A stretch of 41,467 nt of DNA from contig CAKUCW010000024.1 of NCBI GenBank assembly GCA_934643825.1, positions 1 to 41,467 of the forward strand. Reading direction: 5' to 3'. Made by a program: the position numbers and the translations under genes. The notes under the pieces are model-generated. The model was given only the letters and a program-made list of their open reading frames with translations, was not told where the DNA came from and made no database searches. Source of the stretch: an uncultured Clostridia bacterium. GTDB lineage: Bacteria; Bacillota; Clostridia; Christensenellales; Aristaeellaceae. Below are positions 1 through 7,767 of this stretch, one piece after another. Every line of letters begins with the position of its first letter. The stretch's first letter is position 1.

Positions 1-2225
1 GCGACGCCGTGCGGCAGATGATGATAGGCGCCGAGCTTGTGCGCCATCGAGTGGCAGACGCCCAGGAACGCGTTGGCAAACGCCATGCCCGCCATGCAGG
101 ACGCATCCGCCATCTTCTGGCGGGCTTCCGGATCGGCAGCGCCGTATTCATAGGCACGCGGCAGATATTCAAAGACATTCTTCATCGCCTTGAGCGCCAG
201 ACCATCCGTATAGTCCGTCGCCATCATGGACGCATACGCTTCCAGCGCATGGGTCAGCACGTCAACACCGGAGGCGGAGGTCAAGCCACGCGGCTGGTTC
301 ATCATGTTGTCCGCATCGACAATCGCCATGTTCGGCAGCAGCTCATAATCCGCCAGCGGATACTTCGTTCCCGTGCGGTCATCCGTGATGACGGCAAACG
401 GCGTAACCTCGGAGCCCGTGCCGGAAGAGGTCGGGATGGCGACGAAATACGCCTTTTCGCCCATCTTCGGGAAGGTGTAAACGCGCTTGCGGATATCCAT
501 AAAGCGCATCGCCATATCCAGGAAGTCCACTTCCGGATGCTCATACATCACCCACATGATCTTGCCGGCGTCCATGGCGGAGCCGCCGCCCAGCGCGATG
601 ATGCAGTCCGGCTCAAACAGGCGCATCGCCTGCGCACCCTTGAGCGCGGAAGAAAGATTCGGATCCGGCGCAACATCGTAGAAGCAGGTGTGCTGAATGC
701 CCAGCTCATCGAGCTTCGCCTCGATCGGCGCAACGTAACCATTCTTATAGAGGAAGCTGTCGGTGACGATGAAGCACTTCTTCTTGCCCATCACCGTGCC
801 CAGCTCATCGAGCGCCACCGGCATGCAGCCTTTCTTGAAATACACCTTCTGCGGCGCACGGAACCAGAGCATGTTCTCTCTCCTCTCGGCAACAGTCTTG
901 ACATTGAGCAGATGCTTCACGCCGACGTTTTCGGAAACGGAGTTGCCGCCCCAAGTGCCGCAGCCCAGCGTGAGCGACGGCGCCATCTTGAAGTTGTACA
1001 GGTCGCCGATGCCGCCGAAGCTCGAGGGCGTATTGATGACGATGCGGCAGGCTTCCATCCGCTCGGCATGCCTGAGGACCTTCTCCTTCTGCGCCGGATG
1101 GATGTACAGCGACGCCGTATGACCATGACCGCCGTCGCAGACCAGCGTTTCCGCCTTATCGAGCGCCTCGTCAAAGTCCTTGGCGTGATACATCGCCAGC
1201 ACCGGAGAGAGCTTTTCATGGGAGAATTCCTCAGAGATATCGACGCTCTCAACCTCGCCGATGAGGATCTTCGTTTCTTCCGGAACATCAACGCCCGCCA
1301 GTTTGGCAATCGTATGGGCGCTCTGTCCGACGATCTTCGCGTTCAGTGCGCCGTTGATGAGGATGGTATGGCGCACCTTATCCAGCTCGTCGCCCTTGAG
1401 GAAATAGCATCCGCGGCGCTCAAACTCATCGCGCACCTCATTATAGATGCTGTCCAGCACGGTCACACTCTGCTCGGATGCGCAGATCATGCCGTTATCA
1501 AACGTCTTGGAATGGATGATAGAGCTGACAGCCAGCTTGATATCGGCGGTTTCGTCGATGATGACCGGCGTGTTGCCCGCGCCGACGCCCAGCGCCGGCT
1601 TTCCGGAGGAATACGCCGCATGCACCATGCCGGGTCCGCCCGTCGCCAGAATGATATCCGCCTCATGCATCAATTCGCCCGTCAGCTCAAGGCTCGGGTA
1701 TTCGATGCAGCCGATGATGCCTTCCGGAGCGCCCGCCTTGACAGCCGCTTCGTAAACGATGCGAGCGGCTTCCGCGGTGCATTTCTTGGCACGGGGATGC
1801 GGGCTGATGAGGATGGCGTTGCGGGTCTTCAGGCACAGCAGCGCCTTGAAGATGGCGGTAGACGTCGGGTTGGTCGTCGGAATGACCGCCGCAACCAGAC
1901 CGATCGGCTCGGCAATCTTCTTGATGCCGAACGCGTCGTCCTTCTCGATGACGCCGACCGTCTTCGTGTTGCGGTACGCGTGGTAAATATACTCACTGGC
2001 ATAGTGATTCTTGATGACCTTGTCTTCCATCACGCCCATGCCGGTTTCTTCCACAGCCATTTTAGCCAGCGGAATACGCGCCTTGTTCGCCGCCATCGCC
2101 GCTTCAAAGAAAATATGATCCACCTGCTCCTGCGTGAAATGAGAGAATTCGCGCTGTGCCGCACGCATGATGCGCATACGCTCCTGAAGTGCCTCAACGC
2201 AGTCGATCGGTCTGAATTCCTGCAT
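1..2225 (-). CDS. adhE: Bifunctional acetaldehyde-CoA/alcohol dehydrogenase AdhE (3' end cut by window edge)
   Basis: AdhE reduces acetyl-CoA to acetaldehyde and then to ethanol with two NADH, regenerating NAD+ in fermentation. The 741 visible residues begin MQEFRPIDC. The N-terminal aldehyde dehydrogenase half carries the catalytic Cys248 in GMICASEQ and a nucleotide-binding GVGAGNTP stretch. The C-terminal iron alcohol dehydrogenase half shows GGGSAMDAGKI and likely iron ligands in GVDVLTH, CHSMAHKLG and HHLPHG just before the window ends. About 130 C-terminal residues should lie outside the window, compared with the usual 870-890. The start at 2225 has AGGAGG nine bases upstream; an in-frame ATG at 2234 sits directly against that site and is less likely. 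It is a single gene with its own promoter, and a terminator separates it from the aminotransferase upstream. Confidence 0.97.
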   Translation of the reverse strand, partial: MQEFRPIDCVEALQERMRIMRAAQREFSHFTQEQVDHIFFEAAMAANKARIPLAKMAVEETGMGVMEDKVIKNHYASEYIYHAYRNTKTVGVIEKDDAFGIKKIAEPIGLVAAVIPTTNPTSTAIFKALLCLKTRNAILISPHPRAKKCTAEAARIVYEAAVKAGAPEGIIGCIEYPSLELTGELMHEADIILATGGPGMVHAAYSSGKPALGVGAGNTPVIIDETADIKLAVSSIIHSKTFDNGMICASEQSVTVLDSIYNEVRDEFERRGCYFLKGDELDKVRHTILINGALNAKIVGQSAHTIAKLAGVDVPEETKILIGEVESVDISEEFSHEKLSPVLAMYHAKDFDEALDKAETLVCDGGHGHTASLYIHPAQKEKVLRHAERMEACRIVINTPSSFGGIGDLYNFKMAPSLTLGCGTWGGNSVSENVGVKHLLNVKTVAERRENMLWFRAPQKVYFKKGCMPVALDELGTVMGKKKCFIVTDSFLYKNGYVAPIEAKLDELGIQHTCFYDVAPDPNLSSALKGAQAMRLFEPDCIIALGGGSAMDAGKIMWVMYEHPEVDFLDMAMRFMDIRKRVYTFPKMGEKAYFVAIPTSSGTGSEVTPFAVITDDRTGTKYPLADYELLPNMAIVDADNMMNQPRGLTSASGVDVLTHALEAYASMMATDYTDGLALKAMKNVFEYLPRAYEYGAADPEARQKMADASCMAGMAFANAFLGVCHSMAHKLGAYHHLPHGV

Positions 2226-2292
2226 ACTGTTCATCCTCCTGAAAGATCGGATTGTTGGTGATGCTGTCCTTGTTATTTCCTTGACGATGTGC

Positions 2293-2321
2293 ATTATACG
2301 CGTTTCAGGCGCGTTTGTCAA
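2293..2321 (-). promoter_or_regulatory. Promoter of adhE
   Basis: On the minus strand a perfect -35 TTGACA (2316-2321) and a perfect -10 TATAAT (2293-2298) are separated by 17 bp. They lie about 70 bp upstream of the adhE start codon. This is a full consensus sigma-A promoter, so strong expression, probably limited by a repressor, is expected. Confidence 0.85.
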
Positions 2322-2571
2322 ACTTTAAACGATTTCCGTTTCAACAAGGTTATCAGATTCATTTTGTGAATCCCGACAAATTCTGCGTTTATTTGGAATT
2401 TGACCGCCGATTTTCCCATCTTTCTGCGGAAGGAAATTGGCTTTAATTCTGCATTTTTTCACAAATCTGCTCAGAAAAAAACAGTTTGAAATTGCGTTTT
2501 TTCATGCCGATTCTACGCAAACGAACGCTTTGCCTTTTCTCCCCTCATTCACCTCTTGATTCGCGAAATAT
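2322..2571. other. A/T-rich intergenic stretch without a gene
   Basis: This 250 bp stretch upstream of the adhE promoter is rich in A and T runs. No reading frame with a ribosome binding site was seen. A weak inverted repeat TTTGT-8-ACAAA at 2363-2380 is the only symmetry noted; it is not a convincing Rex operator. Upstream regulator binding is possible but nothing can be assigned. Confidence 0.4.
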
Positions 2572-2604
2572 AAAGAGGGCTATGCGCCTTGGCAAGCCCT
2601 CTTT
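2572..2604 (-). terminator. Terminator after the DegT-type aminotransferase
   Basis: A 10 bp perfect stem AAAGAGGGCT/AGCCCTCTTT with a 13-base loop lies 14 bp after the aminotransferase stop codon. The 3' arm ends in TTT followed by ATATTT. It separates this gene from adhE downstream. Confidence 0.75.
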
Positions 2605-2617
2605 GTGAAATATTATA

Positions 2618-3796
2618 TTATCGTTTATATTTCTTTACGATATCCAGCACGGCATCCGCGACATATTCCGCGTTCTTGACCCCCAGCGTGGAATACATCG
2701 GCAGGCTGATTTCGCTCTCGGAGAAGGCGTATGCCTTCGGATAATCCTCGGGCTTATAGCCAAAGCGCTTGCGATACGCGCTCATCGTGTGCAGCGCAAT
2801 GAAATGCACGCTGACGCCAACATTCCGCGCCTTCAATTCTTCAATGAACTGATCGCGGGAGATGCTCAGCCTTTCCGGAACGACGCGCATCACATACAGA
2901 TGGCGGCTGTGATGACAGTATTCCGGCGTTTTTTGCAGCAGCAGTTCCGGCACATCGGCAAACGCTTCTTCGTATACCTTGACCGCTTCAAAACGACGCC
3001 GCTGCATGTCGTCCATTCGGGAGAGCTGGGTCAGCGCCAAAGCCGCCTGAATGTCAAACATGTTGTACTTATACCCCGGCTCCTCGATATCATACCGCCA
3101 GGAGCCTTCCTTGCCGTAACGATTCCACGCGCCCGCGCTCATGCCGTGGCAGGAAAGCACACGCGCCTTTTCCGCAATCTCGTCGTCATCCGTAACCATC
3201 GCACCGCCCTCGCCGCAAGCAAGGTTCTTCGTTGCATAGAACGAATAGCTGACCGTTCCACGCGGATGATGACCAATCAATTCGCCGTTATAGCGTGTTT
3301 CCACGGCATGCGCAGCATCCTCGCTGAGGAACAGGTTATGCTCATCGCAGATTTTGCCGATCGCATCCAAATCCGCCGCCAGACCGGAATAATGCACCGG
3401 AACAATGGCGCGGGTTTTGTCCGTAATCTTCTTTTCGATTTCCTTGGGATCGATCAATCCGGTATCCGGATCGATATCCGCAAAGACGGGCGTCGCGCCG
3501 ACGTGCAGAATGGTGTTCGCCGTGGACGCAAATGTCAGCGGCGTGGTAATCACTTCATCGCCCGGTCCGATGCCCTTCGCCAGCAGCGCCAGATGCAGCG
3601 CCGCCGTGCAGGAATTGACCGCGATGCAGTGCTTCGCGCCGACATACTCCGCAAACTTTTCCTGGAATTCGATGGTTCGCGGGCCCTTCGCCCACCAGCC
3701 GGAACGAATGACATCCGCATCCGCCTGAATCTCCGCTTCCGAAATATCCGGCAGGCAAAACGCCATCCAATCCGGTCTTACTTTAAATTCACTCAT
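2618..3796 (-). CDS. DegT/DnrJ/EryC1/StrS family PLP-dependent aminotransferase
   Basis: The 392-residue protein has the fold-type I aminotransferase pattern of the DegT/DnrJ/EryC1/StrS (ArnB-like) family, which transaminates keto-sugar nucleotides for cell-surface or secondary-metabolite amino sugars. The PLP-binding lysine is predicted at K190 in SFYATKNLACGEGGA, with the PLP-ring aspartate in LSEDAAHAVE (D160). The early segment NSCTAALHLAL is typical of the phosphate-binding region. Length is normal for the family. The start has AGGAGG seven bases upstream. It is transcribed alone: a promoter lies about 60 bp upstream and a terminator follows. No sugar-nucleotide dehydratase or glycosyltransferase lies next to it, so the substrate cannot be named. 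An amino-acid biosynthetic role is possible but less likely. Confidence 0.9.
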   Translation of the reverse strand: MSEFKVRPDWMAFCLPDISEAEIQADADVIRSGWWAKGPRTIEFQEKFAEYVGAKHCIAVNSCTAALHLALLAKGIGPGDEVITTPLTFASTANTILHVGATPVFADIDPDTGLIDPKEIEKKITDKTRAIVPVHYSGLAADLDAIGKICDEHNLFLSEDAAHAVETRYNGELIGHHPRGTVSYSFYATKNLACGEGGAMVTDDDEIAEKARVLSCHGMSAGAWNRYGKEGSWRYDIEEPGYKYNMFDIQAALALTQLSRMDDMQRRRFEAVKVYEEAFADVPELLLQKTPEYCHHSRHLYVMRVVPERLSISRDQFIEELKARNVGVSVHFIALHTMSAYRKRFGYKPEDYPKAYAFSESEISLPMYSTLGVKNAEYVADAVLDIVKKYKR

Positions 3797-3855
3797 GTTG
3801 TTCCTCCTGATCCCCTCCCGGGCGCTTTCCGGCGGACGGAGGGACTTATGCGTTT

Positions 3856-3884
3856 ATTATAGCACACAGCTCCCTGTTCATCAA
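3856..3884 (-). promoter_or_regulatory. Promoter of the DegT-type aminotransferase
   Basis: Minus-strand -35 TTGATG (3879-3884) and -10 TATAAT (3856-3861) with a 17 bp spacer, about 60 bp before the start codon. Confidence 0.75.
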
Positions 3885-3891
3885 GGGACGG

Positions 3892-3920
3892 TTGCGCACG
3901 CTCTGCCATGATGCTATAAT
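3892..3920 (+). promoter_or_regulatory. Promoter of the ParB-like/BMP gene, divergent
   Basis: Plus-strand -35 TTGCGC (3892-3897), 17 bp spacer and -10 TATAAT (3915-3920). It lies back to back with the aminotransferase promoter, leaving a leader of about 105 bases before the start at 4034. Confidence 0.65.
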
Positions 3921-4033
3921 GAAGGAAAAGAAATCGGCTGCATCCGCGCCGCACCGCGATTCGCGGCGCACAGCCAAATCGATACGATTTTTCCCGAAAA
4001 GATGAGAAGAAATGAAGAAAGGAACCGATCGCC

Positions 4034-5965
4034 ATGCTTGAGGATTATATTTCCGCTCGAAAAGAAGGCGTCAAGGAATTGCACGCGCTTGAATCGCGTG
4101 GTCAAGACCCTTACCTGCCCGTACTCGCCGAGCTTGTGCCGAAGCTGAATCAGTTGACGCAGGTGCCGCTGGGATTGGTGCAGATTGCGCTGGATCAGAT
4201 TGCCGGAACGGCAACAAAGGGGCGCACAACCGCGTTCTCCCGCAGCTTTCTGCCCCTGCTTGAACCGGATTCCGAATTCGCCGCCAAATGGGCGATTCTT
4301 TACGACGGCATCGTCGCGGATGGTCTGCGCCAACCCATCGTCGCGCTGGAATACTACAATCAATTCTACATCGTCGAGGGCAACAAGCGCGTGAGCGTCA
4401 TGCACAGGCTCGACGCCGTGAATATCGAGGCGAACGTCACCCGCATCATGCCCGCGTCGGAGGACAGCGAACGCTATCGCATCTATCAGGAGTTTTTGAG
4501 CTTCTACGCCGATACAAAGATCAACTTCATCTACTTCTCCCACGAAGGGCGCTTTACCCGGCTGTATGAGCTGATGGGCAAAACGCCGGGCGTGAAATGG
4601 ACGCCGGAAGACCTGTTCGACTTCCAGTCCTGCTTCTATCGCTTCCAGCAGGCGTATGTGGAGCAGGCAGGTTCGCAGCCGCCCATGCCCGCCTGTGATG
4701 CGCTGCTGACCTATCTGGAAGTCTTCGGCTACAACGACAGCGTCGATAAAAGCCCCAACGAATTTAAACAGGAAATCGCAAGCATCTGGTCTGAATTTGT
4801 CGTCGCGGGCGCAAACAAGCCTGCCGTGCTGCTCTCCCATCCGACTGAAAAAAAGCAGCAGGGGCTTTTGCAGTCCGTCTGGCGCAGACCGCCGCAGAAG
4901 GTTCGCTGCGCATTCCTCTACAATCGTTCCCCGCAGGATTCCGGCTGGTCCTATTGGCATGAGCTGGGTCGAAAGGCGCTCGAGGATACGTTCGGCTCGC
5001 GTGTGGAAACGGTTTGCAATGAGAATGTTTCGCAGGCGGATGCCGAATCGGTCATCGAGCAGTTTATTACGGATGGATACGACGTCATTTTTGCCGCATC
5101 GCCCGTCTTTCTCGATGCCTGCATCCGCCAGTGCGCCGCACACCCGAACGCAAAAATCCTGAACTGTTCCGTTCTCGCCAGCTACCACAACGTGCGCAGC
5201 TACTATCTGCGTATTTACGAAGCCAAGTTTATTCTCGGCGCCATCGCCGCCGCTCTCGCCGAGGGCGACAACGTGGGCTATATCGCGGATTACCCCATCT
5301 ACGGCACGCCGGCTTCCATCAACGCGTTTGCGCTCGGCGCCCAGCTCGTCAATCCCCGCGCAAAGATCGTGCTTGAATGGTCTACCCTCCCCGGTCACAA
5401 TCCGGAAGCCGCCCTCGCCGAACGCGGCGTACACATCATTTCCAGCCGCGACATCAGTGCGCCGCATCTGGAATCCCGTGCATTCGGTCTGTATCATGAG
5501 CAGGACGGCGTCATTTCCAACCTCGCCATGCCGGTCTGGAACTGGGGCAAGCTCTATCAGGGCATCGTCCGCAGCATTCTGACCGGCGCGTGGGGCGACG
5601 AAGGCGAACATAACGCCGACCGCGCCATGGCATATTATATGGGCATGTCCACCGACGCCATCGATCTCATCTGTTCTCAGCGTCTGCCTGCGCGGACACA
5701 GCGCCTTGTCGATCTGCTGCATGAGCGCATTCGTTCCGGCGCATTCCTGCCGTTTGTCGGTCCGATTGCCGACCAGAACGGCGTCATCCGCGTGGAAGCC
5801 AACGTCGCCCTGACCCCGCAGGAAATCATCAGCATAGACTACCTTGCCTCCAACGTCATGGGACGCATTCCCTCGCTGAGCGAGATGAACGACGTATCCA
5901 AGGGACTGGTGTCCCTTCAGGGAATTCGCGCCGCTACCGAACCCAAAGACGTCAGGAAAGGATGA
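4034..5965 (+). CDS. Cytoplasmic ParB-like / BMP (nucleoside-binding) fusion protein
   Basis: The 643-residue protein has no signal peptide or membrane segment. Residues about 25-140 resemble a ParB-like domain; the stretch FYIVEGNKRVSVMH (111-124) matches the core of that fold. A helical linker follows. From about residue 287 to 600 the sequence matches the Bmp/Med/PnrA periplasmic-binding fold: FLYNRSPQDSGWSY, then GYDVIFAASPVFLDAC, then NVRSYYLRIYEAKFILGAI and VGYIADYPIYGTPASINAF. Known members bind purine nucleosides, or act inside the cell like Bacillus Med. A sensor or regulator role with a nucleoside-like ligand is inferred, not shown. It overlaps or touches the next gene (metallophosphoesterase), so the two are probably co-translated. 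The start has an AAAGGA site nine bases upstream. Automated labels as an ABC substrate-binding protein would be misleading, because nothing exports it. Confidence 0.8.
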   Translation: MLEDYISARKEGVKELHALESRGQDPYLPVLAELVPKLNQLTQVPLGLVQIALDQIAGTATKGRTTAFSRSFLPLLEPDSEFAAKWAILYDGIVADGLRQPIVALEYYNQFYIVEGNKRVSVMHRLDAVNIEANVTRIMPASEDSERYRIYQEFLSFYADTKINFIYFSHEGRFTRLYELMGKTPGVKWTPEDLFDFQSCFYRFQQAYVEQAGSQPPMPACDALLTYLEVFGYNDSVDKSPNEFKQEIASIWSEFVVAGANKPAVLLSHPTEKKQQGLLQSVWRRPPQKVRCAFLYNRSPQDSGWSYWHELGRKALEDTFGSRVETVCNENVSQADAESVIEQFITDGYDVIFAASPVFLDACIRQCAAHPNAKILNCSVLASYHNVRSYYLRIYEAKFILGAIAAALAEGDNVGYIADYPIYGTPASINAFALGAQLVNPRAKIVLEWSTLPGHNPEAALAERGVHIISSRDISAPHLESRAFGLYHEQDGVISNLAMPVWNWGKLYQGIVRSILTGAWGDEGEHNADRAMAYYMGMSTDAIDLICSQRLPARTQRLVDLLHERIRSGAFLPFVGPIADQNGVIRVEANVALTPQEIISIDYLASNVMGRIPSLSEMNDVSKGLVSLQGIRAATEPKDVRKG

Positions 5966-5970
5966 TTCCG

Positions 5971-6588
5971 ATGAAAATCCTGCTCATTGCCGATAAAGCA
6001 GTGCCGATTCTCTGGGAGCATCTGGACAGACGAAAGCTGGAGGGCGTCGAGCTGGTGCTGTCCTGCGGCGATTTGCCCGCCTCCTATCTTTCTTTTCTCA
6101 CCTGCTTTACGCCCGCGCCGATTTTGTATATTCACGGCAACCACGATGACCGCTATGCCACCGCGCCGCCTGAGGGCTGCATCTGCATCGAAGATACCAT
6201 CTACACCTATAAAGGCATCCGCATCCTCGGACTTGGCGGTTCCATGCGCTATAACAACGGCGTCAACCAGTATACCGAAAAACAGATGCATGCACGGGTG
6301 AAGCGCCTGCGCTTCAAGCTCTGGCGAAGCCGCGGCATCGATATCCTGCTGACCCATTCCCCCGCACTGAATCTGGGTGATGACAAAGACCTGGCGCACA
6401 GAGGATTTTCAACCTTCCTTGATGTGATGGACAAGTATCATCCGCAATACATGTGCCACGGACACGTTCACCAGAGCTACCGCTATGATTTCAAGCGTGT
6501 CCGTCACCACGGCGATACGACCGTCATCAACGCCTGCGGATACTATTTTCTGGATATTCCCGAAAAAGACGATCAAACCCCGACATAA
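5971..6588 (+). CDS. Metallophosphoesterase family protein
   Basis: Calcineurin-like phosphoesterase of 205 residues, cytoplasmic. Metal-site motifs visible are SCGDLPAS (GD), IHGNHDD (GNHD), LLTHSPA (H) and CHGHVHQS (GHxH). The usual N-terminal DxH is replaced by IADKAV, so one metal ligand of the classical site is missing; I recall related clostridial proteins with D-E or D-K here, so this may be a family trait. An ATG at 5962 overlaps the stop of the upstream gene (ATGA), but the AGGAAAGG site at 5954-5961 lies directly against it and nine bases before the ATG at 5971, so 5971 is chosen. The tight coupling with the ParB-like/BMP gene suggests a joint function. The substrate is unknown; phosphodiesterase activity on nucleotides would fit. 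Confidence 0.85.
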   Translation: MKILLIADKAVPILWEHLDRRKLEGVELVLSCGDLPASYLSFLTCFTPAPILYIHGNHDDRYATAPPEGCICIEDTIYTYKGIRILGLGGSMRYNNGVNQYTEKQMHARVKRLRFKLWRSRGIDILLTHSPALNLGDDKDLAHRGFSTFLDVMDKYHPQYMCHGHVHQSYRYDFKRVRHHGDTTVINACGYYFLDIPEKDDQTPT

Positions 6589-6592
6589 AATC

Positions 6593-6653
6593 AAATCGGA
6601 CTACCCGTGTGAAGCGAAAACCGTCATCGCGCCACACCCGTAGTCCGATTTTT
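6593..6653. terminator. Bidirectional terminator between convergent genes
   Basis: A 12 bp perfect stem AAATCGGACTAC/GTAGTCCGATTT continues, after a 2x2 internal loop, into GTGTG/CACAC. It is followed by TT on the plus strand and by a TTTTA tail on the minus strand. It lies between the metallophosphoesterase (plus) and the P1 peptidase (minus) and can serve both. Confidence 0.8.
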
Positions 6654-6712
6654 AGTCTATGAGCAAATTTGCAAAAGCAGGCAATCGGCATTTTTCGCCC
6701 GAATCCCGCGTC

Positions 6713-7765
6713 TTACGCTTCTGACAAATACTTTCCGATTCCTTCAAACACTCTTCCGTCTGCCGCCTTTACATCATCCGCGCAGCTGAGCGAGTTCAGC
6801 ACGGCTTCCTGCGTCGCTTCCGCAATCGCTCTAAAAGCCAGCTCAAGCGTGTGTTCCGTCAGCACCTGCTGCGTGATGACCCGGTGCATGCCGCCCGCGG
6901 GCATGCGGTTCGCCGTCGTGAAACCGATCATCACATCGCCGCTTCCGTGTCCGAAATACGAACCGCAGCGAGCCAAGCCGACGCTGCAACGCTTGATGAT
7001 CCGGCGAAGCTGTCTGTCGGATACCGGCAGATCCGTCGCAACAACCATCATGATCGAGCCGCGGTCATTCGGTTCGGAAACCGGCGCGGCATTTCGTCTG
7101 GCGATGATCTCCTCGCCCAGCCGACGCCCGTTGACCGTCAGCTCCTCCAGACAGCCGTGGTTGCTCTGCACCAGCACGCCCAGCGTATAGGGCTTGCCCG
7201 CGATTTCGATGATGCGCGATGCCGAACCGATTCCGCCCTTTAATCCGTGGCAAACGGTGCCTGCGCCCGCGCCGACATCCCCCTCGTCAAAATCCGCGCA
7301 GGCATTTTCAATTGCCGCACGCACATGTTCCTCGTGGACGGGGCGATCGACAATGTCGTTGAGCTGTGCGTCGTTGCATTCTCCAACGACCGGATTGATG
7401 GAATGCATCGGCACATGATCCGCCTTGCATCTCTCTGCCATCACGCTGACCAGCGCATCATGAACCAGACCGACATTGAGCGTGTTCGTCAGTGCGATAG
7501 GCGTTTCCAGCGTGCCCAGCTCATCAACTTGAACCAAGCCCTGCGTTTTGCCGAATCCGTTGAGTACGAAACTTGCCGCCGTCAGCTTTTGGGCGAACAT
7601 ATTCTCTTCGCACGGCAGAATAACCGTCACACCGGTATGATGGCGTTCGTCGCGGATTGTCGCATGCCCCACGCGCACGCCCGGCACATCGGTAATCTTG
7701 TTGAGTTTGCCCTTTTTCATGCAGCCGATTTGAATGCCATAATCGGCGATGCGCTTTTTGTTCAT
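6713..7765 (-). CDS. P1 family peptidase (DmpA/BapA-type aminopeptidase, Ntn-like)
   Basis: The 350-residue protein belongs to the P1 (S58) family of self-cleaving aminopeptidases, which includes L-aminopeptidase/D-amidase DmpA and beta-peptidyl aminopeptidases. The autoproteolytic Gly-Ser pair is predicted at G236-S237 in NDRGSIMMVVATDLP; Ser237 becomes the N-terminal nucleophile of the small subunit. Other family blocks are ITDVPGVRVGHAT, KGGIGSASR, LGVLVQSNHG and GSGDVMIGF. It has no signal peptide. An ATG at 7771 overlaps the stop of the CapA-like gene (ATGA), but the AGGGAG site fits the ATG at 7765 better (about seven bases). Co-transcription with the CapA-like gene is near certain. Substrates may be peptides with D- or beta-amino acids or amides; this is family knowledge, not shown here. 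Confidence 0.9.
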   Translation of the reverse strand: MNKKRIADYGIQIGCMKKGKLNKITDVPGVRVGHATIRDERHHTGVTVILPCEENMFAQKLTAASFVLNGFGKTQGLVQVDELGTLETPIALTNTLNVGLVHDALVSVMAERCKADHVPMHSINPVVGECNDAQLNDIVDRPVHEEHVRAAIENACADFDEGDVGAGAGTVCHGLKGGIGSASRIIEIAGKPYTLGVLVQSNHGCLEELTVNGRRLGEEIIARRNAAPVSEPNDRGSIMMVVATDLPVSDRQLRRIIKRCSVGLARCGSYFGHGSGDVMIGFTTANRMPAGGMHRVITQQVLTEHTLELAFRAIAEATQEAVLNSLSCADDVKAADGRVFEGIGKYLSEA

Positions 7766-7767
7766 CG

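Noticed and set aside
9..2261. Long plus-strand open frame of 750 codons opposite adhE
   Set aside because: It is the antisense of adhE, Arg/His-rich, without a ribosome binding site or known motif; the minus strand encodes a complete AdhE pattern.
2363..2380. Rex-type operator upstream of adhE
   Set aside because: Only five-base arms (TTTGT/ACAAA) match; the inner positions of a Rex site are not symmetric and it lies about 42 bp upstream of the -35.
3914..5722. Long minus-strand open frame of 602 codons opposite the ParB-like/BMP gene
   Set aside because: No ribosome binding site, no family pattern; the plus strand has clear domains.
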